From positions 49,219,174 to 49,283,173 of the forward strand of contig CM059975.1 of assembly GCA_030490835.1 (NCBI GenBank): a stretch of 64,000 nucleotides of DNA, read 5' to 3'. The notes below the pieces were generated by a model. It was not told the origin of the DNA and did no database searches. It saw only the letters and a program-made list of their open reading frames with translations. Source of the stretch: Annona cherimola (lineage: Eukaryota > Streptophyta > Magnoliopsida > Magnoliales > Annonaceae). A program made the translations under genes and the position numbers. This document shows, in pieces, positions 11,825 through 21,612 of this stretch (position 1 is its first letter; each line of letters begins with the position of its first letter).

Positions 11825-12095
11825 GACCAAGTCAAGTCGCAACCCAAGTCGACTCCATGATCGACTTGAGTTGAAGTCTGAAGCCAAAGTCGACTCAAGA
11901 CTCAGACTTGGAACCTGACAAGGTGAAGTCGCACCCAAAGTCGACTTCACCTACGACTTGGGTCAAGTCGATGCCCAAGTCGACCCGATCTGAAACTTGA
12001 AGTCGCAAACCGAACGCGAAGTCGCATCCGAAGTCGACTCCATCTGCGACTTGGGCGAAGTCGCATCCGAAGTCGACTCCGCCTGCGACTTGGGT
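11825..12095. repeat. AAGTCG/CGACTT palindromic repeat cluster 2 in SIRE LTR
   Basis: This is a second run of the same words, with regular forms such as AAGTCGCATCCGAAGTCGAC followed by TGCGACTTGGG near 12020-12090. It lies just upstream of the TATA-like box. Confidence 0.85.
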
Positions 12096-12173
12096 CGCAA
12101 CGGTCGGAATTTATTCGAACGTGGGCGCATTTAATGCGTGCCACCTACCTTCTAACGTTCGGATTCCCTCCAA

Positions 12174-12184
12174 AATTATAAAAG
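12174..12184 (+). promoter_or_regulatory. TATA-like box of SIRE LTR
   Basis: AATTATAAAAGG lies about 80 bp downstream of the second repeat cluster, in the position expected for the U3 promoter of this LTR. The partial SIRE copy shows a similar ATTATAAATATG near 32717. Confidence 0.5.
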
Positions 12185-13271
12185 GCATTCATGGTAGACG
12201 AGGGAAGAAGTAGAGAATCATTAAGTGTGCTTAACTCCTATATTCAAGAGCTCTAAAGAGATCAAGCCATTCATAGAGGAAGAACTTTGCTTCAAATTGC
12301 AAGAGCTACATTTCTGAATCTTCAAAGTCTACATTACGAGTTCTTCTCTGCTCCAAATTGCTTCTACACATCTGTAAAGTTTAGACTCCTTTTGTTATTT
12401 CATTTTGTTGTATTGAACTTGATTTAGTTTGAGGAACTAAGATCAAGTGTAAGCAAAGTAGTGTGTGATTGGAGTGGAACTCGTCACCTACTTGTGCTGT
12501 GTTGTGTTGAAGCCCCCTAGAGATGGAATCTAGAAGAGAGCAGTGACTCTAATTGTATTGAGAGAATACAATAGTGGAACCCAAGTCACAAGGAGTGTGA
12601 GCTTGGAAGAGTGGAGTAGGGAGGTTGCCCGAACCACTATAAAAATCTTGTGTGTTTGATTTATATTTCTGCTCTCTATATTATATTGATTTCCATTTCG
12701 TTTCTTCATTAAGGGGACTAGATTAATCCGGGGTAAAGTTTTTGTTTAAGTTATAAATTTTTAAATACCCAATTCACCCCTCCCCTCTTGGGTAATTGCC
12801 ATCAACTCGGGACCAACAGTTTCATCTTGACCTTTGATTCATGATTTTTGTCAAATCTTAAACCATTCATCATGATCATCATAATATTTTGGCCATCTAT
12901 AAAAAATTTCATCTCAATCCGACGTCCGGATTGCAAGATATTAATTTTTCTTCATTTTCTCTAAAAAATACATTAAAAATCTGAAAATACTAATAAAAAA
13001 GTAGCTATTTTGTCATTTTGTGGGAAGCTTCCTTTTTTGTTTTTTATATTTAAGTTAGTCCAAAGTGATTAACTTAACATATTCCTTAATCCCATGTTTA
13101 CTATTCACGTGCACTATTCATCCGAATTAACATCCCATAATTAGCAATTTAATCCTCCAATGCCATCTATTGAAAAATATCATTAACATATATTTCATAT
13201 TAATATAATTATATTACCCAGGGATCATAACCCTAGGGTTTCATACACGTTCCTAAAATTAGAGTTTCACA

Positions 13272-14103
13272 ATTATCCCCCCCTTACATTAGGTTTCGTC
13301 TCGAAACTTGTCATTTTCCATCATGCTTCTGCTGCGCAATTTTCATCTTATCATATCATTAATCTTCAATCATCTCTAATAAAGAGGTCAGTATCCACTG
13401 CTCTCTTTCCATATACACATGACATATATGTGTAAATTTAATTTTATAGCAAAGATTATCAAAACGTCATTGATTTTTTTCAAAAGTTAGAAGAGACTTT
13501 TGCTAACTTCATCTATTCCCTTTCATTACATAGTGTCTACAACTAGGTTATACTAGTGTAGACTACTGACTAAGTCAGTATAAAATATTTCTTTCCTTAT
13601 CCTTCTTTCCAGTTTCTGTAAATTAGAAAGGGCCTTTATCATCCCTTTCATCATTATCGTGGAGAGATAATCCTCTCGCACCTATCTTCAAACGCATCAA
13701 GATTAGAAATTAATCCCAAACAATTTCCTTTCTTCCTTGATCCATGTCATTCAAATTCTATATCATGATATATAAGTATCATGATTTCTATTTCTTCCAT
13801 TCCTTTATTCTTTTTACATCTATCTTCCAATCATTGCTATGATATAACTTCCTGTGGTATCATATCTTTTCTTTCTTTTCATTTACTCTTTCTATACTCA
13901 TCTACCATTCCTTGATATGATACCATTCTTGTCTCATCATAAAAAGCATCATAGTGTCATAAACATATAGATCTAGACATTATCTTTGCCTATCTATCAA
14001 TTCATATTCTAATATCAACTTCTATGGTATCACACCTTTCCTATCATCATTAATTTTTCTCTTTCCACGCCTATTTACCAATCCTTGCTCTGATAATATC
14101 TTC
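13272..14103 (-). other. Internal domain 1 of the concatemer (non-coding)
   Basis: About 830 bp between LTR C and LTR D. On the minus strand it begins with a primer site at 14098-14087 (TATTATCAGAGC, two changes from the tRNA-Met type TGGTATCAGAGC) five bases after LTR C. It ends with a GTTTCGAGACGAAAC inverted repeat (13293-13307) and a G7 polypurine tract (13277-13283). No protein domain is present in any frame. Confidence 0.85.
14087..14098 (-). promoter_or_regulatory. Primer-binding site, internal domain 1 (mutated)
   Basis: The minus-strand sequence TATTATCAGAGC lies five bases after the LTR end, matching tRNA-Met-type sites except at two positions. Confidence 0.75.
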
Positions 14104-17052
14104 TGTGGCGCCCCAACCCGAGCGTCACAACCTTACTCCAAGATCTTGTCGATTGGTAAACGTGACTCAGGATTGTTGCCCTGATCACACGGCGGGTTCT
14201 TAATTGGATCTCGTCCAAATTTTTTTTCTTTTCTTTTATCCATCATCATTTCATATCTTTGCATTCCACACCATTCATCATTCATAATGGACTTATCCAT
14301 ATCATCATAAATCATCAACTTTTCATATTATTCATAACTTCATAATTTCATACAACCTATGTCTTTTTCACTATATTCCATTAGGGCATTTATTCATACA
14401 AAAATCTACTAACCTTTCTAGATTCCTCTTTTCCATTAGCAACACACGCCTTTCATCTCTTGGCTATCCCTACACCTATCTGAGGTTAGAAAAACAAAAC
14501 ATGTGTCGAAACTCAATAAGTAAGTATTTTTAAATGTATTCCTCTCCATTCGATAAAAGACACTTACCAAGTGATCAATTATCAAATGCACAGAAACCTT
14601 TTCATAAAAATTATTTCATAAACATTGGATGTGCAAATGCTTTCTTTCCATTCCTGACATAAACCATCGTCTGTGGGTACGCTAGCTTGGGAAACATCTC
14701 ACATAGCATGGTCCATTACGCCGGCTTCTCCGACTTGGCTCGTCAAGGGGACCTCGCGTCCTTTACCTTGATTAGCCTACCTGGTCTCCTACATGCGTGA
14801 CTTTTGATTCTCCCGGCATTATATACCTCTTACACCAGGTGACTTGTCATTCTCATGTAGAGAATTATTTGCACCATCTCTTTAAAACATCATTTCAAAT
14901 CTATGCTTTCCTTTTCAATCCATGTATGAAAATGCAATGCATTCATTCACACATAACATTCCTTTGCCTCCACCTCTTGGGAGGATGTCGTCGGCACAAA
15001 GCCCATACGACTCGGCAATAGTGGAGAACCCTTTGATCCGCTTTCTACCTCCACTAAAGCCTCTTCATTATGCATCATACATGTGCACATGTCCATAAAC
15101 ATCACATGATATCAATATGCCGGCATGATTTTTCATAAAAACTCATAAACATTCATCATTTTAAAACATTATAGGAATGACCACCCTTAAACACATATCA
15201 TAAATACTTGAGAATAAAATATATTTTCAAAAGGTTTCGCTTGCCTACCTCCCCAGTCGGTGTCCTCAACCTTCTCTTTCCTTTTCCTATACAGGGATAT
15301 TGGATATTTTATCCATCTATTCCATGTCTTATATTGCTTTCCATGCATGCTTTATGATCACATATTACCTCATTTTTATAGAGGTTATCCCTTTATAAAT
15401 GCTTGGCCATTACCTCCTTATATGGATTTTTATCTATAAATCCTTAAAAATTAAATCCATACAACCTTATAAAAATAAATCTTAATTTTTTCCAAAATCA
15501 CGCTGTTCACTGTTCATGATTACTGTAGCAGGTTACTGTTCATCCGAGGTTACTGTTCAAAGCGTGTTGGTTACTGTTCATGGGTTTCAAAATTGACATT
15601 TTTTTCCAAAAATAAAAAATACCATGACATAGCTCTCAGTTAGTATATCATGGAAAAATTCATAAATTTTGAATTTATCATCATTAACTTGGCTAATTGA
15701 ATCATTTTCCCCATATACTCAAAATCAATCATAATCTTGTTTAAGCATTAATCCCAAAAATCCTATAATTATGAAATCAAAATATCATCATTCCAACATC
15801 ATAATCATATTTATTATTCATCCCAAATCTTCATGTAGTAATTTTGGAGTATTATTTACACATATCATATGTTATTTTTCCGAATGCTCTATCTTCGCTC
15901 CAATTTTTTTATGTTTAGGCATAATTCCAATTTCGCAGGGTAACTATACTTATTTTCTCATGCTTAGGCATTATCTAAGCATGGTTTTACCCTACTTAAT
16001 ACCCAAAATAAATTTGGGGAGAATCCCCTTACCTTAAGTGGAGAACTTCCCTCCCACCCGACTCTTTCTCTATCTTTCTTTCTCTTTCTCCCTCTTTCCT
16101 TCTCTTTCTCCTTCTCATCTCTCCTCCTCAATCTAAAACGTGTTGTGGGTGGGAAACTGCCCAACTTTGGAGCTGGGTGGTGTGCTTTGGTGTTCACCCC
16201 ATGCTCCCCATTTATAGGGTGGCATTTTTCACATATTTGCAATTTACCCCCTAGCTCCATGTGTTAAATTATAAATAATTTTCTTCAAAATCCATGAGAT
16301 TTCATGAGCCATGTGCAGCCCTCCAAGCTACGGTTCACGCCCCCTAGCAATCCCCTATTTGTTTAATAATTTTTTATTTGTTAAAATTAATTTTTAAGCT
16401 AATTCATATCAACCGTTGATTTTAGGATAAGATTGATTTTGGGCCAATGGATTTGGCCACAAAAGTCCATGCTCATCCACACCCAAGATGCTCCTTGGAT
16501 TTTGCATTTAATTATTTTGCTTTTTATTTAATAAAAGTCAATTTGTAATTAATGAAAAAGTGGGCTACTTTTTGATCACCAAACGACGTTTCATCTTGAC
16601 CTTTGATTCATGATTTTGGTCAAATCTTAAACCATTCATCATGATCATCATAATATTTTGGCCATCTATAAAAATTTCATCTCAATCCACCATCCGGATT
16701 GCAATATATGAATTTTTCTTCATTTTCTCCCAAAAATCCACTAAAAATCCGAAAATACTAATAAAAAAGTGGCAATTTTGTCCTTTTGTAGGAAGCTTCC
16801 TTTTTTGTCTTTTATGATTAAGTTAATCCAAAGTGATTAACTTAACATATTCCTTAATCCCACGTTTACTATTCACGTGCACTATTTACGTGTACTATTC
16901 ATCCGAATTAAAATTCCATAATTAGCAATTTAATCTTCCAATGTCATCTATTGCAAAATATCATTAATATATATTTCATAGAAATATAATTATATTACCC
17001 AGGGTTCATAACCCTAGGGTTTCATACACGTTCCTAAAATTGAGGTTTCACA
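14104..17052 (-). repeat. LTR C of the concatemer
   Basis: 2949 bp; minus-strand start TGTGAAACC at 17052 and end GGGGCGCCACA at 14104. It shares CCCTTTGATCC (about 15029) and an extra GCACTATTTACGTG unit (about 16878) with LTR B. In the terminal block it shares GATTGGTAAACG and AATTGGATCTCG with LTR D. A TATA-like box on the minus strand lies near 16210-16218. Confidence 0.9.
16209..16219 (-). promoter_or_regulatory. TATA-like box of chromovirus LTR C
   Basis: On the minus strand the sequence is CCTATAAATGG, at the place where LTRs of this family show CTATAAAT (also near 23640 and 58711). Confidence 0.45.
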
Positions 17053-17910
17053 GTTATCCCCCCCTTACATTAGGTTTCGTCCCGAAACATGTCATTTTCC
17101 ATCATGCTTCTGCTGCGCAACTTTCAACTTATCATATCATTAATCATCAATCAACTCTAATAAAGAGGTCAGTATCCACTACTCTCATTCCATATACACA
17201 TGACATATATGTGTAAGTTTAATTTTATAGCAAAAATTATCAAAACGTCATTGATTTTTTTCAAAAGTCAGTAGAGACTTTTGCTAACTTCATCTATTCC
17301 CTTTCAATCCATAGTGTCTACAACTAGGTTATACTAGTGTAGACTACGGACTAAGTCAATATAAAATATTTCTTTCCTTATCCTCCTTTCCGATTTCTGT
17401 AAACTAGAAAGGGCCTTTATCATCCCTTTCATCATTATCGTGGAGAGATAATCCTCTCGCACCTATCTTCAAATGCATCAAGATTAGAAATTAATCCCGA
17501 ATGATTTCCTTTCTTCCTTGATCCATGTCATTCAAATTCTATATCATGATTTTTATTTCTTCCATTCCTTTATTCTTTCAACATCTATCTCCTAATCATT
17601 GCTATGATATAACTTCCTGTTTTATCATACCTTTTCTTTCTTTTCATTTACTCTTTCTATACTCATCTACCATTCCTTGATATGATACTCTTTCATTTAC
17701 TCAGCTACCATCTATACTCTTTCATTTACTCTTTTTATACTCATCATAAAAAGCATCATAGCTTCATAAACATATAGATCCAGACATTATCTTTGCCTAT
17801 CTATCAATTCATAATCTAATATCAACTTCTGTGGTATCACACCTTTCCTATCATCCATAACTTTTCTCTTTCCACGCCTATTTACTAATCCTTGCTTTGA
17901 TACCATCTTC
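17053..17910 (-). other. Internal domain 2 of the concatemer (non-coding)
   Basis: 858 bp with a primer site TGGTATCAAAGC (minus strand, 17905-17894) and a polypurine tract at 17058-17064 next to a GTTTCG/CGAAAC inverted repeat. It is slightly longer than the other two internals because a pyrimidine-rich CTCTTTCATTTACTC segment near 17690-17740 is locally repeated. No coding capacity. Confidence 0.85.
17894..17905 (-). promoter_or_regulatory. Primer-binding site, internal domain 2
   Basis: TGGTATCAAAGC on the minus strand, one change from the tRNA-Met-type TGGTATCAGAGC, five bases from the end of LTR B. Confidence 0.8.
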
Positions 17911-20780
17911 TGTGGCGCCCTAGACCGAGCGTCACAACCTTACTCCAAGATCTTGTCGATTAGTTAGCGTGACTCCGGATTTTTGCCCTGATCACACGGC
18001 GGGTTCTTAATTGTATCTCGTCCGAAATTTTTTTTCTTTTATCCATCATCATTTCATGTCTTCGCATTCCACACCATTCATCATTCATAATGGACTTATC
18101 CATATCGTCATAAATCATCAACTTCTCATATTATTCATAACTTCATAATTTCATACAACCTATGTCTTTTTCACCATATCCCATTAGGGCATTTATTCAT
18201 ACAAAAATCTACTAACCTTTGTAGATTCCTCTTTTCCTTTAGCAACATATGCCTTTCATCTCTTGGCTTTCCCTATACTTCTCTCGGGTTGAGAAAACAA
18301 AACATGAGTCGAAACTCAATAAGCAAGCATTTTTCATTTTAAATGCATTACTCTCCATTCGATAGAAGACACTTACCAAGTGATCAACTATCAAATGCAC
18401 AGAAACCTTTTCATAAAAATTATTTCATAAACATTGGATGTGCAAATGCTTTCTTTCCATTCCTGACATAAACCATCGTCTGTGGGTACGCTAGCTTGGG
18501 AAACATCTCACATAGCATGGTCCATTACGCCGGCTTCTCCGACTTGGCTCGTCAAGGGGACCTCGCGTCCTTTACCTTGATTAGCCTACCTGGTCTCCTA
18601 CATGCGTGACTTTTGATTCTCCCGGCATTATATACCTCTTACACCAGGTGACTTGTCATTCTCATGTAGAGAATTATTTGCACCATCCCTTTATAACATC
18701 ATTTCAAATCCATGCTTTCCTTTTCAATCCATGTATGAAAATGCAATGCATTCATTCACACATAACATTCCTTTGCCTCCACCTCTTGGTAGGATGTCGT
18801 CGGCACACAGCCCATACGACTCGGCAATAGTGAAGGAGGACCCTTTGATCCGCTTTCTACCTCCACTAAAGCCTCTTCATTATGCATCATACATGTGCAC
18901 ATGTACATGAACATCACATGATACCAATATACCGGCATGACTTTTCATAAAAACTCATAAACATTCATCATTTCAAAACATTATAGGAATGACCACCCTT
19001 AAACACATATCATAAATACTTGAGAATAAAATATATTTTCAAAAGGGTTCGCTTGCTTACCTCCCCAGTCGGTGTCCTCAACCTTTTCCTTCCTTTTCCG
19101 ATACAAGGATATTGAATATTTTATACATCTATTCCATGTCCTAGACTGCTTTCCATGCATGCTTTATGATCACATATTACCTCATTTTTATAGAGGTTAT
19201 CCCTTTATAAATGCTTGGTCATTACCTCCTTACATGGATTTTTATCCATAAATCTTTAAAAATTATATCCATACATCCTTATAAAAATAAATCTTAATTT
19301 TTTCCAAAATCACACTGTTCACTGTTCATGATTACTGTAGCAGGTTACTGTTCATCCGAGGTTACTGTTCATAGCGTGTTGGTTACTGTTCATGGGTTTC
19401 AAAATTGACATTTTTTTTCCAAAAATAAAAAATACCATGACATAGTTCTCAGTTAGTATATCATGGGACAATTCATGAATTTTGAATTTATCATCATTAA
19501 CTTGGCTAATTAAATCATTTTCCCCATATACTCAAAATCAATCATAATCCTGTTTAAGCATTAATCCCAAAAATCCTATAATTATGAAATCAAAATATCA
19601 TCATTCCAACATCATAATCATCATTATTATTCATCCCAAATCATCATGTAGTAATTTTGGAGCATTATTTACACATATCATATGTTATTTTCCCGAATGC
19701 TCTATCTTCACTCCAAATTTTCGATGTTTAGGCATAATTCCAATTTTGCAGGGTAACTATTCTTATTTTCTCATGCTTAGGAATTATCTAAGCATGGTTT
19801 TACCCTACTTAACACCCAAAAGAAATTTGGGGAGAATCCCCTAACCTTATGTGGAGAACTTCCCTCCTACCCGATTCTTTCTCTCTCTTTCCTTCTCTTT
19901 CTCCTTCTCTTCTCTCCTCCTCAAGCTCAAACGTGTTGGGAGTGGGAAAATGCCCAAATTCGGGGCTGGGTGGTGTGCTTTGGTTGTTCACCCCATGGTG
20001 CCCATTTATAGGGTGGCATTTTTAACATATTTGCAATTTACACCTAGCTCCATAGGTCTAATTATAAATAATTTTCTTGAAAGCCCATGAGATTTCTTGA
20101 GCCATTTGCAGCCATCCTAGCTATGGTTCACACCCCCTAGCTAGCCCTATTTTTTTAATATTTTTGATTTATTAAAATTAATTTTTTAAGCAATTCATCT
20201 CAACCGTTGATTTTAGGATAAGATTGATTTTGGGCCAATGGATTTGGCCCCAAAAGTCCATGATCATCCACGCCCAAGCTGCTCCTTGGATTTTTCATTT
20301 AATTATTTTTCTTTTTAATTAATAAAAGTCAATTTGTAATTAATGAAAAAGTGGGCTACTTTTTGATCTCCTAACGACGTTTCATCTTGACCTTTGATTC
20401 ATGATTTTGGTCAAATCTTAAACCGTTCATCATGATCATCATAATATTTTGGTCATCCATAAAAAATTTCATCTCAATTCGACGTCCGGATGGCAAGATT
20501 TGAATTTTTCTTCATTTTCTCTCAAAAATCCACTAAAAATTCGAAAATATTAATAAAAAAGTGGCTATTTTGCCCTTTTGTCGGAAGATTCCTTTTTTGT
20601 CTTTTATGATTAAGTTAATCCAAAGTGATTAACTTAACATATTTCTTAATCCCACATTTACTATTCACGTGCACTATTTACGTGCGCTATTCAACCGAAT
20701 TAATATTCCATAATTAGCAATTTAATCCTCCAATGCCATCTATTGCAAAATATCATTGATATAGATTTCATATAAATATA
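17911..20780 (-). repeat. LTR B of the concatemer (5' start deleted)
   Basis: It ends GGGCGCCACA at 17911. Its minus-strand start has lost about 70-75 bp, including TGTGAAACC, so it abuts the polypurine tract directly at 20780/20781. It shares CCCTTTGATCC (18841) and the extra TATTTACGTGC unit with LTR C. In the terminal block it shares GATTAGTTA and AATTGTATCTCG with LTR A. Confidence 0.88.
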
Positions 20781-21612
20781 TTATCCCCCCCTTACATTAC
20801 GTTTCGTCCCGAAACATGTCATTTTCCATCATGCTTCTGCCGCGCAACTTTCAACTTATAATATCATTAATCATCAATCAACTCTAATAAAGAGGTCAGT
20901 ATCCATTGCTCTCTTTCCATATACACATGACGTATATGTGTAAATTTAATTTTATAGCAAAAATTATCAAAACGTCATTGATTTTTTTTCAAAAGTCAGA
21001 AGAGACTTTTGCTAACTTCGTCTATTCCATTTCATTCCATAGTGTCTACAACTAGGTTATACTAGTGTAGACTACTGATTAAGTTAGTATAAAATATTTC
21101 TTTCCTTATCCTCCTTTCCAGTTTCTGTAAACTAGAAAGGGCCTTTATCATCCCTTTCATCATTATCGTGGAGAGATAATCCTCTCGCACCTATCTTCAA
21201 ATGTATCAAGATTAGAAATTAATCCCGAATAATTTCCTTTCTTCCTTGATCCATGTCATTCAAATTCTATATCATGATATATAAATATCATGATTTCTAT
21301 TTCTTCCATTCCTTTATTCTTTCTACATCTATCTCCCAATCATTGCTATGATATAACTTCCTGTGGTATCATACCTTTTCTTTCTTTTCATTTACTCTTT
21401 CTATACTCATCTACCATTCCTTGATATGATACCATTTTTGTCTCATCATAAAAAGCATCATAGCTTCATAAACATAAAGATCCAGATATTATCTTTGCCT
21501 ATCTATCAATTCATAATCTCATATCAACTTCTGTGGTATCACACCTTTTCTATCATCAATAATTTTTCTCTTTCCACACCTATTTACCAATCCTTGCTCT
21601 GATACCATCTTC
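20781..21612 (-). other. Internal domain 3 of the concatemer (non-coding)
   Basis: 832 bp with an intact tRNA-Met-type primer site (21596-21607), the GTTTCG/CGAAAC inverted repeat and a G7 tract at 20785-20791. This is the best preserved primer site of the three. The 79-residue frame at 21363-21602 is antisense and not protein-like. Confidence 0.85.
21596..21607 (-). promoter_or_regulatory. Primer-binding site, internal domain 3 (intact)
   Basis: TGGTATCAGAGC on the minus strand, five bases (GAAGA) after the end of LTR A. It is complementary to the 3' region of initiator tRNA-Met, as is usual for chromoviruses. Confidence 0.88.

Larger units (their letters stand above)
10945..12818 (+). mobile_element. 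SIRE/Maximus-type Copia solo LTR
   Basis: It begins TGTTGGAAATATG and ends CGGGACCAACA, so the terminal TGTTGG/CCAACA inverted repeat is intact. The target duplication is GTTTC (10940-10944 and 12819-12823). Removing one copy restores LTR D exactly as seen in LTRs A-C. The 3' end with a CCCCTCCCCTCTTGGG run and a final CGGGACCAACA is typical of SIRE LTRs. No coding region accompanies it, so it is a recombined solo LTR. It contains two clusters of AAGTCG/CGACTT repeats and a 118-bp tandem duplication. Confidence 0.9.
8460..13271 (-). repeat. LTR D of the concatemer (contains a SIRE solo LTR)
   Basis: On the minus strand it starts TGTGAAAC at 13271 and ends GGTGCCACA at 8460. Without the 1874-bp insertion and its duplicated GTTTC it is about 2.93 kb. 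It carries the chromovirus U5 block (about 8460-8575), the 'gacttggcctcg' island (9060-9120), a repeated ACTGTTCA cluster (about 9868-9957) and a TTTCTCTCTC tract near 10440. Diagnostic variants (ACCCTCTGAT at 9391; a single copy of the CACGTGCACTATTCATCC segment near 13110) are shared with LTR A rather than LTR C. Confidence 0.9.

Noticed and set aside
11085..12095. Regular spaced repeats that could suggest a CRISPR array
   Set aside because: The AAGTCG/CGACTT words are irregularly spaced, lie inside a plant LTR with intact termini and target duplication, and have no cas genes nearby.
21596..21607. tRNA-like sequence TGGTATCAGAGC
   Set aside because: This is the primer-binding site next to an LTR end, not a tRNA gene; there is no cloverleaf around it.
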